Below, one piece after another: positions 31,699 through 42,674 of a stretch of DNA of 64,000 nt. Location: NCBI GenBank assembly GCA_023375785.1, contig SZWC01000089.1:115456-179455 (forward strand), in the 5' to 3' direction. The notes under the pieces were generated by a model. It worked only from the letters and a program-made list of their open reading frames with translations, made no database searches and was not told the origin of the DNA. The translations under genes and the position numbers were made by a program. How positions within the stretch are numbered: the first letter of the stretch is position 1; the number at the start of each line of letters is the position of its first letter. This DNA comes from Penium margaritaceum. Lineage: Eukaryota > Streptophyta > Zygnematophyceae > Desmidiales > Peniaceae.

Positions 31699-33792
31699 AT
31701 GGCTGAGCGGGGCAAGTACTCCACCTGTGCCTCAGCGGTTGCCTCTGCCAAGCCCCCCATTCTCACGGGCGATTTCCTTGTCCTTGCCTTAAGCAAGTTC
31801 TTCCGGCCTGTCCCCACACAGGCACGCTACCTCGGCTTCCTGTGTGGTGCTTGCGGCGACGTCAAAGCAGGTGGCAGTGACGGCATCCGGGGCCATGTCC
31901 GGGCTCCTGTCCACAACATTGTTAAGTGCAAGGATGCACCCGCTGCAGCCCGAGCATTGCTTGGACTCAAACCTCTGCAGAATCCTTTCAGCCATACAAT
32001 GAGAAGCTCTATCACGGCCAGGGCGAAGCATGGGGCGGGAAAGACAACCCCGTCGATTGGAAAAAACTTGTCACGGAGCGTAAGCATCAAGAGGCAAGAG
32101 CAGCCGCTGGTGATGACCTCGGGGAGAGCACCAACCTAGATGAAACAATTGAAGAGCATTAGCGCCAGGAGTTTTCAGCAGCAACCATTCTTGCCTCTCT
32201 GCGCAGCAGCACGCCTCTTTCACAGGCGTCTCTCAACATGGCACGCCAGTCGCTCATCTCGAAGTATCTGGCAAACGCCGCCAACGCTGCAGTGCTGAAG
32301 GTCATCATGAAGGTCATGGCAAAGAACGCACCGCCAATGTCATTCTGCTGTGACGTTGTCATCCTTGAGCTAGTGGAAGAAGCCAGGCTCACGAACGCGA
32401 GCTTCCGGCTGCCACCCAGGGGGCGGGTGACTACTGAGATTCTTGCCGCGCTGGATGCAGACTCGCGGATGCGGAGGAGCCGTTACGGCTGGCTGTGACA
32501 TGTTTGGGGTGAGCCTTGGGGTTGATGAATGGTCTGACATCCAAATCAGGCCCATCTACTTTGCCATGGCATCCAAAGCAGAGGGAGTTGCCCATCTATT
32601 CACTTGAGACGCCAGTGGCCTTGTCAGGGATGCGAACCATGTGGCAGCTGTGATAGACTAGGCGATTACGCAGGTTGGCGGAGACAAGGTGACCATGGTC
32701 ATCACTGACAACGCATCCACCAACAAAAAGGCGTACCAGGAGTTGAAGGCAAAGTATCATGCCGTGTTCTTTACGCACTGTGTTGCACACTCTCTGGATC
32801 TGCTACTCAGAGATGTTGCCCAGACAGAGTGGGGACAAGCTCTAATCAGCAAAGTCCTGAGGATTGTATCTTTCTTTAGAAAAAAAGACCTGTTGAGATC
32901 GTGGTTGAAGGTAGAGAGTGGCAAGGTGTTGCTACTAGCTGTTGCAACCCGCTTTGCATACTTGCACAAGATGCTTGAACGCGTGCTGAGCTTGCATGAC
33001 GTGCTCCTCAACACTGTGAATAGCACAAGGTGGTCAGAGTTTGGGTCAGTGGGTAAGGATGCTGGTTGGAAAGCAAAGAAGAAGGAGGTATGGCAGCTAG
33101 TGAGAATGGGTGTTTTCTGGGTGCAAGTGAAAGCAATAGTTAAGCTAATGCTTCCCATTGTTCTCGCGTTGCGAAAGGCAGACGCTGCAGGGGGCACTAC
33201 TGGGATTCTTTTGGACACGTTATTGGATACCATAGAGGCTTTTAACGCCCTGGCAGTCACTAGGGGTAGGCGTTGTGCTGCGTGTAATCCAGAGTGGGTG
33301 AAGTTTGTGCAAGAACGGTTGAGCACAAGGTGGACTAATCAAATTTCTTGCCCCATTTTTGCCAGAGCACGTGGTTGCCACCCGCAGCACTTTGGCCACA
33401 AGTTTGGCAGAGATGAGAAGATAGTCCAGGCGTGGAACGCAGTCGTTAACGCTCTCTTGCCTGACAGCCGTGACCAGGACCGTCTAAGTGTAGAACAGGA
33501 GGGCTTTGAGAATGGTCGCATGACGATTGAGGAGGATCCAGCAAAGACCCAAGACGTACAGCGTGCAAAGGAGGCAGTGCAGCAGGTGTTGGTACTTGAA
33601 CAGGCAGCGTACAAGTAGCATGCCCGCCACATGACAGGTCTGCCCACTCTCCGGGCCTTTGCCATGAGGCTGTTGGCCCAGCCATGCAGCAGCAGTGATA
33701 ATGAGCGTCTGTTTAGCAAGCATGTGTTGATCCAGACGGCAAGACGCACCAGGCTGAAGGTGCAGACATTGGAGCTGCTTGTTTTTGTGTGA
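31699..33792 (+). pseudogene. hAT-1 transposase
   Basis: N-terminal zinc-finger-like part from ATG 31699 (MAERGKYSTCASAVASAKPP, CGACGDVKAGG, later HNIVKCKDAP). After a frameshift comes ESFQPYNEKLYHGQGEAW and the open stretch 32238-32498. A DUF659-like core follows (LGVDEWSDIQIRPIYF, DASGLVRDANHVAAVI, MVITDNAST, FFTHCVAHSLDLLLRDV), open from 32689 to 33618. The C-terminal dimerisation motif SSSDNERLFSKHVLI and TLELLVFV reach 33790. Stops: TAG at 32160, 32660 region and 33616, TGA near 32496 and 32608; three or more frameshifts or small introns. The enzyme would excise and reinsert the element in the nucleus. Confidence 0.85.
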
Positions 33793-34441
33793 ATGTGGGG
33801 CTGACTAGGATGTATGGGAAGAAGAAAGCAAAGAGGTTCACAGATGACATCAAGCAGGCCATGGAGGAGGACACAACAGACAGTGACAATGAAGCAAATG
33901 GAGACATTGAGGTGGATGACAAGGAGTACGAATTTGCACGGGATCCTCTTATTGTTGATGCAGCGAATGGAGATGATGGTGTTTAGGAGGTGGTAGAGGT
34001 GGCAGGTAGCCAGGTGGAAGGAAAAAAACAGAGGACAAGGACGAGGACAAGGATGACGACATTGATCTCATGGAAGAGAATAGAGGGGATGGGAGCAGTG
34101 AGGAGGATGGGGAAGAGGGAAATGGGGATGATGTAGGGGAGCTGACCAGGGTCCTAAGGAAGGGTATCCGCAAGCGCAAAGATGTGGAGGGAGCTTGCAA
34201 CGTGGCAGGTGCTGTAGTTGGCACAAGTTCAACACCAGCTTCAGGCTCCACTCCTGCAACTAAATCAATGCCAGCAGCAAGATCCACACAAGCAGCTGCA
34301 GGTTCATCTGCTAGAGGAAGAGTGTCACCTGCAGCTAGTTCTACAGCTAACGTAGTCCCCAAGGCTTCAAAGGCTGTTAGTGCTCTTGTTGCAAATGCGA
34401 GAGTCAATGAGCCTTATAAGTGCACTCGGAAGTGCCGTTAG
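33793..34441 (+). pseudogene. hAT-1 acidic C-terminal tail
   Basis: Two open stretches after the dimerisation domain: 33789-33986 (basic KKKAKRF, then acidic EEDTTDSDNEANGDIEVDD) and 34070-34441 (SSEEDGEEGNGDDVGE, then RKGIRKRKD, then an Ala/Ser/Thr-rich tail). Joined by a frameshift near an A-run at 34022. Function unknown; the similarly acidic end of the hAT-2 transposase suggests it belongs to the protein. Confidence 0.65.
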
Positions 34442-34784
34442 TCATTCTTGCAAGTTTATTTTCATAGTGCATATTTCGGTGTTGAGAACTTCATAAGTGT
34501 TTCTCCTTTTTTCCACCCTGTATTCCTATTGCTATGCTCCAAGTTGGTCTTTCCCACAGTTCATAATTGTAGTGTGATGCCCGAAAGAAGTGTTCAGCAG
34601 TTTTGTAGGTTTAATGTTATAGTACATAATGGCCACAAACGTACTCACATCATAGAACAGCTCAAAGCAATAAATAAGTGAAGATGTGTGTAGACAATGT
34701 CGTTTTAGATCAACAATTTAGCGGAAAATTGAAGTATATGACTTGAACATTGCAGTTTACACTCGGTTTTGCTGTGGTCATGAC
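34442..34784. other. hAT-1 3' non-coding part
   Basis: AT-richer stretch after the last stop; no conserved domain seen. An open frame continues to TGA at 34679 only if the TAG at 34439 is read through. Confidence 0.5.
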
Positions 34785-34885
34785 CGACTTGGGGATACCC
34801 AAGTCAACTTGGCTGCCAACATGCCGACTTCGGACTCCCAACTTGGCGACTTGGCGTCGACTTCGACTTGGACAAGTCAACATGG
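34785..34885 (+). repeat. hAT-1 right subterminal region
   Basis: Dense array of GACTTGG, CCAAGTC, CGACTTCG motifs ending in the inverted repeat aagtcaacatgg. Confidence 0.82.
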
Positions 34886-34893
34886 ATATGTAC

Positions 34894-34997
34894 ACCATCA
34901 TTTTGAGTGATTCAATAACCATTCTTCAGCACACGTGATGCCCTTTCAATCCCACGTGTTTGCTGCTCCAAGGCTCCCTCTCTCCTTCAGTTCCAAC
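34894..34997 (+). repeat. B-type LTR, plus strand, right part
   Basis: accatcattttgagtgattc ... cagttccaac. It completes the LTR broken by hAT-1; the last five bases are the left ccaac duplication of A4. Confidence 0.88.
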
Positions 34998-35748
34998 TAT
35001 TGACATTATGTTCTCCTTGTCCATAGCTGATATTTGGACAGGCACAAGAAAGACTAGGCATGCACTACTCCTTTGGAGTTAGTCCCCTATGTCTGGTTTA
35101 GATAGACAAGGCATGCACTCCTCCTTTGGAGCAAGTCCCCTTCGTCTAAACTGGATGGTATAGCCAGCAAACACTTCTTAGGACAACTGCTTGTGGAGTA
35201 GATGTTCCAGAGTTAGTCTCTGGTGTGAGAGGTTACTAGGTCAAATCCCAGCCCAGTGACTAATTTTCTTTGTGACCAAAAGGGGGAGAGGAAGGTTCTA
35301 AGAGAATTCTTAGAACATTCCAAATTCCTTCCTGGTGGCTGGCGCCACTTGGCAGTCAGAAGGTGTGCCAAGTAGGTAGGGGGAATGATGCAATCCAGAT
35401 TGCCCCCAAAGTGGCTCATCCAAGGAGCTACTGCGCGCCTAGCCTAGAGGCTAGCTCTAAGACTATAAGAACCTGTTAGTTGCCTGTCATTGAGTATAGT
35501 TCTTGCCTTTGAGACTCCTAAGAGAGTTGTCCACCAAAGGCAGAAACTAAAGAAGCAGTGGTTGATGTAGACCCCACGAGTTCATTCCTCGCGTGAAAGC
35601 GACCAAGTGCAAGGAAGTGATTTCTATAAACAACTCAGTGTGGAACCTTGGCTATGAGGGTGAAATCTCCTCTTGGTTGTAATACCAAGAGTGGTCGGCG
35701 AGAACCATTGTGTGGGAACAGGTTTTCTAGACCGTCGCCTCTGACACG
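34998..35748 (+). repeat. A4 5' LTR, main part
   Basis: Starts tattgacattatgttctcc (TG to TA). The TATA region is ctaagactataagaacctg near 35456. The LTR is interrupted by hAT-2 close to its end and finishes at 39859-39864 (ttgaca). Confidence 0.9.
35741..35748. repeat. hAT-2 target-site duplication, left
   Basis: ctgacacg; right copy gtgacagg at 39851-39858 matches 6 of 8. Confidence 0.6.
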
Positions 35749-35895
35749 TAAGGGTGTAAACGGGTCCAGACTCGCGAGTCAGGACTCAGACTCAATTTTG
35801 CGAAACGAGCCCACATGAAGGACTCGGCTCCGCGAGTCTTTTCAAAAGACTCACAAGTCTGTAGGACTCGGTCTCGCGAAGTTGTACAGAGCGAC
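35749..35895 (-). repeat. hAT-2 left subterminal motif array
   Basis: Repeated GACTCG/CGAGTC words, including the palindrome gactcgcgagtc (35769-35780) and cgcgagtctt, ggactcggtctcgcg. Confidence 0.8.
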
Positions 35896-37194
35896 AACTT
35901 AATGATTGAAGACACATAGCACTCCCCAGGTCTACTGCGTTGTCATTCATTGTTCACTATTTACTGAGTATAAATTTACCCAAGTGATTAAGTTCTAGGT
36001 AGTCTACTGAATACTGCACCAACCTGTGCTGACTGAATGTCAGTGCACCAAGCATAGCACCAATGTGTGTATTAGTAGTGTGTCTAACGGAGAAACAATT
36101 GTGTTATGTAACTTTTGCTTTTCCCCAGTCAGCTACAATTTTGTCCATTGTTCACTTTCCACTTTGTAGAACTTCACAACAGTGAATGAGTACTAGGTAG
36201 CCTACAAAATAGAGCACCAACCTATGCACTCTACACCAAACAACGCACCAATGTGTATGAATGATTGTGCTTAAGAGAGAAAAAGTCAGGGTAAAGCAAA
36301 GAATTCTGGAAACAAAAGAAAAATGGCTGATCATGGGTGAAATCAAGGGTTTGCAATTCAACCTATCTCTAAAACATCATCATCCTCATCAGAGGCCTGG
36401 CCGCCATCATCAGAGGCATCATGCCCTTCGCCCTCTCCGTACACATCCTCATCATCATCATCGTCATCGTCGTCCTCATCCGTGTCCAAGCCTACTGCAA
36501 CTAGCACGTCTTCTCCCTCATTGTCTGAGTCTGGGAGGATGGCTATCTTCAGTAATCCCTGCCTGACGGCCGCAACAGACTTCATAACTTCCTTGCGCCT
36601 CTGCTTCTCCTTCTTCTCCTCTTGCAGCAACTCGGGTGCAACAGTTTCATCCGGTGCAACGGGGAAGTTGAGGAGGGCCGGGTCGTTGATCCAAGTCTTT
36701 AGAGTGAGCAAATCCTCCACCATGACGTTGCTCGGGCTATGCCGCACCTCGGTGACCACCCTTCCTCCAAGTGAGAACATCCTTTCAGAGGGGGTGCTCG
36801 TTGCAAGCACCGCAAAGAGGTCCTAGACCACCCTCGCAAGGGTAGGGTACTTGCCCTCGTTGTTTTTCTAGAAGTGTAGCACGTTGCATCTCCGACCTCC
36901 ACGCGCGTGCTTCTTGTAGTCCTCTATCTCCTTCTACAGAGTGTTTGGCACGACTGGCACTGGTTCTGCTTCAGGTTCCTCGTAAAGCTCGTCCATGGTG
37001 TGCTCCTCTGCCAGCTCTAGCATCATGTTCTTTTGCGGCTTCTCTGCAAACTTCTCCTAGCGCCTGCTTCTGGTTCCTGCTGTAGTAGCCGTAAACCCCT
37101 GAAGTAAAGCACCAAATGAGAAACAAAACACCAGAAGATGTATGAGGAATAATGCAACAAAGTACTACATCATAACACAAAACAGAGCACATTG

Positions 37195-37270
37195 TGTCCA
37201 CTCCCTCCATCCCTCCAACCAGCCATCCCTCCATCCTTCCATCCCACCATCCCTCCATCCCTTCATCCCT
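37195..37270. repeat. CCATCCCT-type simple repeat in hAT-2 intron 2
   Basis: Imperfect tetranucleotide array (ccatccctccatccttccat) within the second intron. Confidence 0.85.
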
Positions 37271-37601
37271 TATGGTACTTCAACCAATTTACCTTGCTCT
37301 GCCAGGATGGAGTTCCTGCCGATTGGCCAGCTGGCTGGCTGGAGCTGCCTTAAGAGTCGTGCACGTCCTCGGCGGCTGGATGCTTGCCCTTATCCTTTCG
37401 TGCCACCCAGTCCTCCTCCTGCTTGATGTTCATCTTGATGAAGTAAGGCTGCACCTCTTCCCTTGCCTTCACGTCTAGCTCGTCCGCGCTCTTGATGCCC
37501 ATGAGCTTGTGCACGCGCTCCAGGTATCGCAGCCTGAACCGAGGATCCGCAAAGGTGGCGACAACATGGCGCACGGCGCACTTTTTCACATACTTCTCCA
37601 G

Positions 37602-37850
37602 CTGCCACAAATACAACCACACCCACAGGCACAGCAACAAACAAAGCACTAAACAAAGCAGCCAGAACACTAAACAGAGCATTAAACAAAGCATATAGAA
37701 CACAAAATAGAGTTGTTAACACTGTAATAAGATCCCCAAATTGAGGAACAAATAGAGAAACAAACAGAGAACAAAATAGAGTAGTAGTAATACCGAACAA
37801 AGCACAAATAATGGAACAAAAAAGAGAACCAAGCATGTCAGTCTGTGCAC
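37602..37850 (-). other. hAT-2 intron 1
   Basis: 249 bp. Donor AAG|GTGCAC, acceptor TGTGGCAG|CTG. The coding register is kept (TAVQDK joined to LEKYVKK). Intron contains TGCTTTGTTTA-like reiterations. Confidence 0.75.
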
Positions 37851-38846
37851 CTTGTCCTGGACGGCGGTGAATCCATCCTTCAGCTCCAACAGGAGCTGGT
37901 CAGTGGTGTCCAGAAGTGCCTTCCTCTTCTGCTTCTTCTCGGCCTCAACAACCTTCACATGCCACATGTGCACCTTGCCAAGCAGTAGCTTGAAAAACGG
38001 AAGCACTAGTGAGATTGTTGGATACTCCTGCCTGGAGATGTCATCAGTGAAACTTTTGAACGGCTTTAGCATGGCCACCACCAGTGATAGCAGCTCCCAC
38101 CCGGAGTCACTGGGTAGCAGGTGCGGTGCCTTGGACTTGAGCTAGATGACAAGCACTGGCTTGAGGTGAACCATCCTCTGCCACATGTCAAGGGTGGAGT
38201 TCCACCTCGTTGGCGTATCAACAAGAAGAGACAGGTACTGCACACCACACTCTGCTGCTGCAGTCATAAGACTTTCCTCTCCCTTTGCAGATTTGGTGAC
38301 AAAGTTGGCGATGTCACGGGCACCACTTAGATGCACTTTCAGATTCTCACACTTCAACAAATCTTGCACGGCGATGTTCATGGAGTGACCCATGCAACGA
38401 ATATGCCCGTCCTTCTTGAAAGATGGATGCTGTGGCAGCAGGTGGTTGTCCACCATGTTGTCATTGACAGAGTCGTTGTCAACAGGTAGAGCGTACATCT
38501 TCTCCCACAGCCCCCAGTCCCTCACACATCGCGAGAACATGTTGTACACGTTCTCTGCCGTGGCAGAGTCCGTGACATGCGGAAAGGCCAGTGCTACACT
38601 CTGCATGGTCCAGTCATGAATCCAGTGACAGGTGATGCCTAAGTACTTGAGATTCGCATGGGACTGCCACTTGTCCATCGTCAATGATACTCCCATGCCA
38701 ACAGCTTTGAACATGCTCATCAGCCGATTGCGGTATGCACCAACATTCATGTGATTCAGCTTGGCAAGGGTCACGCGGCCAGGAAGAGTGGCAAAGGGAT
38801 TGCAATACAGAAATGCGCACTTCAGCCACACGCTCTCTATGCTCAT

Positions 38847-39371
38847 GAAACTGACGTTTTTTCAAAAACATGCTTTGACACACAGCATAGAAAGTACTTC
38901 CTACTGAACGCCACACCAACACCAGCAACAGACCTAGCCAGCTGCGAATTGGTGCCGTCCATGATGGCGCCAGTTGCAGCAGCGTTTGTGGTGGCCTGGA
39001 GCAGCTTCTCAGCTGCCTCTTGAGCCTTCAGTTCTTTCCACTCAGCCTCAGATGTTTCCACATGCCCGATGTTGTACCATCGTTGAGGAAGAACGTACCC
39101 TTCTTCCCTTTTTCTTTGGGCAGATGTTGCAACGAGCGCGTAACTCACCCTCAAAGAAGCACAGGGTGAACTGTGTCCATGCTACACTTGGCCGTTTGCG
39201 TCACGTCTCCATCAACTGCTTCACCGCAGGATCGTCCGTGTTGCCCTCCATTGTAGGTGCCAAGGAGAGGCCCTCGGGGGTAGGAAGTGCTGGAGGTATA
39301 GACAAGGCTGCTGGAGATGATGCAGCTCCTGTGCCACCAGCAGCACCGGCAGCAGAAGTTTTGGCCATGGT
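38847..39371 (-). pseudogene. hAT-2 N-terminal BED-type zinc finger, frameshifted
   Basis: From ATG 39371 (MAKTSAAGAAGGTGAAS) an Ala/Ser-rich leader leads to AWTQFTLCFFEGELRARCNIC. After a one-base shift at a C/A run come GTFFLNDGTTSGMWKHLRLS, together the Cys-Cys ... His pattern of a BED finger that binds DNA. After another shift follow EAEWKELKAQEAAEKLLQ and CVSKHVFEK. A TGA interrupts near 39203, and a run of six A at about 38857 causes a final one-base shift into the core. Several lesions sit at homopolymers, so sequencing error cannot be excluded. Confidence 0.72.
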
Positions 39372-39699
39372 GTCGTCGAAGGACTTAGCGGTTGAGCACG
39401 TCGAGTGCTCAACCGCATGCTCGAAAGCGAGCGTGCACGAGTGACCCGGTTTGGTGTTGGGGCTAGAGTTTCAGCGATGGTGGTGGAACTTGCACGCTAG
39501 CCTCGGGCAAGCCCCGTCAGCCTCGTAAAGGCTGCCCGCAATTTGACGAATGAATCGATGGCATGCATCGCCTGCCACCTGGATAGGCCACGTTTTGTGC
39601 ATATGGCCATCAAGGTGGCAGTCCCAATGTATACGCCAAAGGGCATATGGGGCCTCCACAGTTTTTGTTTTCGATACGTGTTGACCCGGTCTCGCTCGC

Positions 39700-39850
39700 A
39701 TTTTCTCCCCCTCCCCCCCCCTCCCCCGGCAGAGAGACCTCACAAGTCCGGGACGAGTCCAGGCCTCGGAATCGGACTCGCGAGTCCTGGGAAAGACTCG
39801 GACTCGCGATTTTGTCCCACGGTGCCCCAAAGAATGATTTCAACCTGTCA
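39700..39850 (-). repeat. hAT-2 right subterminal region with C-tract
   Basis: C-rich run ctccccctccccccccctc near 39706-39726 (G-quadruplex-capable on the transposase strand), then gactcgcgagtcctgg and gactcggactcgcg motifs. 39843-39861 is the palindrome aacctgtcagtgacaggtt. Confidence 0.75.
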
Positions 39851-39941
39851 GTGACAGGTTGACAATGTGTTATAGGCCCACACTTACTAGTTGTAAGGCA
39901 CGCTTCTGTGCACTCTCTCGCCCTCTCTATCGTGCAGCATG

Positions 39942-40679
39942 TGTCAGATATGATCTTGGAGATTCCTTCAAGGGGTGCAGCCAGTGAGAAAACAAAGAGT
40001 GAGAATACAGGTTCATCTCCGGAGATACACGACCTATACTCGAACGGTCCCACAAACGTGCGAGTCTCGCCAAGACCAAACCAATGGATTTGTGCGGTAA
40101 CGGTGCAGGCAAAATGCACGTGCTGAGAACGTGCCTGTACTCATAACTCCTTTATGCGTACGGCTAGCAAAGCCAAATCGTGGTCTCGAGGCGCTTCCTT
40201 TCCCTCACTCGCCTGAGCCGCCACCTCTATGCCCGCTCAAAGAAGCGCGCTAGGATAGACCTTTCCTATTTTATTGCTTGTATTATAGTCCATAATCAAT
40301 CTGTTGGATTCTCCTTCAGGCTTGCCCTCTCGGACGCCTCCAGTCCCCTTGCCTTCATTCTCATCTCAGCGCCTGTGCTCACACTATGCCCACTCTTAGT
40401 TGCCAATATCATACATACGTCAGTAATGCGTACACCTTCTAGGAAGCTTCTGTTCTTCCCACAACATGCTGCGTCCATTCACTCCTCAACAAGATCTCAG
40501 TGCTCACACCTTAAGTGCTGCGCCCATGCTTCTTTCCATCATTGTTTATCCTCATTTGCTTTCGTTTTCTCCGCTTATTGCCGTGACCGTTTGACCTCTG
40601 CTCGTGCTTCTGTCCACCATTGAAACGCCAGTCCTTGTGACCGCGTCCACCCCACGAAAGCACATGCAATCTAGCGACA
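39942..40679 (+). repeat. C1 5' LTR
   Basis: 738 bp. Its last roughly 80 bp (from ttctgtccaccattgaaacg) recur at 42604-42674. The open frames inside it have no domain similarity. Confidence 0.88.
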
Positions 40680-40691
40680 TGGTGTCATAGC
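40680..40691 (+). promoter_or_regulatory. C1 primer-binding site
   Basis: TGGTGTCATAGC, 10 of 12 matches to the tRNA-iMet 3'-end site TGGTATCAGAGC, directly after the LTR. Confidence 0.82.
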
Positions 40692-41173
40692 GCAAGTGAC
40701 ACACCTGGTGCTTCTGTGCTCGCCGCTACCGGTCGCACCCACTTATGCTTTCATCACGCTCCTCTGCCTCGAAGAACTGTGGTCGTCAAAAGAACCGCGG
40801 TGGCAGCACTTCTTCTAACTAAGGTGTTGTGGCAGCACCATCCCATTCCCTCTTGGTGATTTTGTGCACAAGGTTCTGTCCCTGCATGCACTCCATCAGC
40901 AGCTGCTTCTGTTCTTCCATCATCTCCGCCGACAGCGTCTGTGGTTCTCTCCCGTTGCCCATTCATCCTCCTCAGCAACAATATATCGTCTTGATGCCAT
41001 TCTCATCACTATTTCTACGCATAAGGTTTTTGGCCATATTATCCTTCATCTCAGCTGCATAGTCTCCTCACCATCAGTCGCCGCACCGTCATTTTACACC
41101 ACCATCTCGCGCCGCTGTCTCGAGCCGCCCTTCCTCACGCTCAATCCACCACTACCTCCAGATCAACACCATC
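40692..41173 (+). other. C1 leader, no gene seen
   Basis: Non-coding, pyrimidine-rich leader between primer site and gag ATG. Confidence 0.6.
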
Positions 41174-42415
41174 ATGGCCTTCGCATTCACTCTGTCCTGT
41201 CTCCCCAAACTCATTATGAAATCGGATGGAACAAGCAACTACAAACTATGGAGCTACTCAGTGTCTCTCTTCTTTGGGACGCAGAAGGTTGAGGGAGTTA
41301 CCGTTAGCCACTTGAATAGCAACACTGACACCATGATAGAGCCACCTGATGTTGTCACTTCCGCCTCAGGCGCCACTACTGCAATCACCCCTAGAGGAGA
41401 TCCCTCGGGTAGAATCGTGTCCCATCCTATTCAAATTGATTCCTCATCCTCTGTTCCCATCGCCACTACGCCCGCTATCAGCTACGCCTCCAGGGAAGTG
41501 GCCAACAGCATCGCTCTCATGACCATCATGACCACTTCCTCTCCCGAGCTGCACAAAGATATCCGCACCCTCGGCTGCAATACCTACGAAGTCTAGAAAG
41601 CACTTGAAGATCGTTTCAGCAACAACACCTCCACTGCCTGCGACATCAAAATCGTGTCCCTCTTCTCAGTGCCTTTCGCTGGTCACACTAACATGGGGAG
41701 CTACATTACAGCCATCACCATCGCTCGCGACCTCAAGGAAATGAAAATTGATCTTCCACCTGCTGTCGTTTGCACCGGCATCATCTTCGGCCTCCCCAGG
41801 CAGTATGATATCATCCATCAAATTCTGCTGCAGCTGCCTGTCGACCAAATGACCATTATCGTCATCAGTCCTAAGCTTATGGCAGCGGAACAGGACTACT
41901 TTGCTAAGTAGGCACGCGAGACCACCATCGCCACCAACTCATTCAAAACCATGGCTGCCACCGCTGATAACCACATGTTCAATCGCTTTCCTGCGTGCTC
42001 CTACACCATCCGTCATGGTCCTCTCAAAGGGACTAAGTGCGGTTGCCGCAACCACTTGCTGCACGTTTCTGATCATCACGCTACGAATGAGTGGCCGGAT
42101 GAGAACCTTGGCAAGTCTTATGGCGAGCAACACAGCTGGGCAGAAGACCGCCGCGAACGCTACTACAACCGGATGGGAAGTTCAAAGTGGCGCTCAACCC
42201 CAGCCAACACCGTAGAAGCTCCACTTTCTCTTGCCATCCCCACTACTGTGAAACATGCTCCTGACAATGCAATTATGTTAGGAGTAGTCAAGCCTGTGAC
42301 TGAGATTGGATCTGAGGAGTATGGTCTTGAGATCTACACAGCGTCCTCCTCTCCTCCTCTCTCCTCTCAGTCATCTCTATGCAGCTTTGACTCCATGCAC
42401 ATTACACTCATTTAG
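41174..42415 (+). pseudogene. C1 gag with unusual zinc-binding region
   Basis: One register of 414 codons: MAFAFTLSCLPKLIMKSDGT, NYKLWSYSVSLFFGTQKVEG (copia gag N-terminus), ELHKDIRTLGCNTYEV, then TAG (41594), KALEDRFSNNTSTACDIKI, LKEMKIDLPPAVVCTGII, GLPRQYDIIHQILLQLPVDQ, then TAG (41909) and a segment with CSYTIRHGPLKGTKCGCRNH and a downstream HHAT. This Cys/His cluster sits where copia gag normally has a CCHC knuckle but does not fit that pattern. No frameshift and no TGA in the register. Ends TAG 42413-42415. Truncated by the internal deletion. Confidence 0.78.
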
Positions 42416-42589
42416 CCTCCGTCTACATACTCCACTGCCCATAACAGCCACTTCCTCCTCATTCACAACTAATACTCACAGCACTGCACTGTTCTCTCAC
42501 TTCGCACACTAGCTGGAGCTGTTCTCGCACTCAGGGTTTGGCTACGACAACAGGCCAAACACTTTGATTGACCACCTCACCTTACTTTG

Positions 42590-42674
42590 CCTCTCCTTGT
42601 GCTTTTGTCCATCATTGAAACGCTAGTCCTTGTGACCGCGTCCACTCCACGGAAGCACCTGCAATCTTCTGACA
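42590..42674 (+). repeat. C1 3' LTR remnant
   Basis: Last roughly 80 bp of the LTR only, ending cttctgaca; strong match to 40599-40679. Confidence 0.85.

Larger units (their letters stand above)
31130..34885 (+). mobile_element. hAT-1, hAT-family DNA transposon
   Basis: 3.76-kb element with terminal inverted repeats ccatgttgactt / aagtcaacatgg and a perfect 8-bp target duplication. It carries a degenerate transposase on the plus strand and GACTTG/CAAGTC subterminal motifs at both ends. It lies in the TATA region of a B-type LTR; the uninterrupted site is seen in the B2 LTR at 62387-62394. Confidence 0.96.
36358..38846 (-). pseudogene. hAT-2 transposase, core to C-terminus, two introns
   Basis: Read from 38846: MSIESVWLKCAFLYCNPFA, TMDKWQSHANLKYLGITCHW (catalytic-domain region), HIRCMGHSMNIAVQDLL, TPTRWNSTLDMWQRM, PFFKLLLGKVHMWHV, then intron 37602-37850 (GT..AG, phase 0), EKYVKKCAVRHVVATFADPR, intron 37099-37292 (GT..AG, phase 0), and the dimerisation domain ATSTPSERMFSLGGRVVTE with NVMVEDLLTLKTWI, then a poly-Asp tail and terminal TGA (36358-36360). 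All exons stay in one register, 682 codons, with no frameshift and no internal TGA, yet with TAG at 38142, 37057, 36934, 36868, 36823 and TAA at 37350. Dead under the standard code; see findings. Confidence 0.85.
35749..39850 (-). mobile_element. hAT-2, hAT-family DNA transposon
   Basis: 4.1-kb element. Left end taagggtgtaaacgggtcc is a typical hAT terminus. The right terminal repeat is degraded. Both ends carry GACTCGCGAGTC-type subterminal motifs. The flanking A4 LTR is continuous across it. It encodes a minus-strand transposase with two canonical introns. Confidence 0.88.
39942..42674 (+). mobile_element. Copia-C element C1, gag only, pol deleted
   Basis: 2.73-kb element. LTR ends TGTCAGA ... 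TCTGACA are perfect 7-bp inverted repeats. The target duplication gcatg (39937-39941 / 42675-42679) is perfect. It has a 5' LTR (39942-40679), a tRNA-iMet-like primer site, gag, then directly the last part of the 3' LTR. Protease, integrase, RT and RNase H and most of the 3' LTR are missing, probably one internal deletion. Confidence 0.92.

Noticed and set aside
32757-33326. 189-codon minus-strand frame
   Set aside because: Antisense of the hAT-1 transposase core, which shows clear domain motifs on the plus strand.
34442-34681. Extra exon of hAT-1
   Set aside because: Open only if a TAG is read through, with no domain similarity; left as non-coding.
40180-40623. 147-codon open frame
   Set aside because: Lies wholly inside the C1 5' LTR and has no similarity to known proteins.
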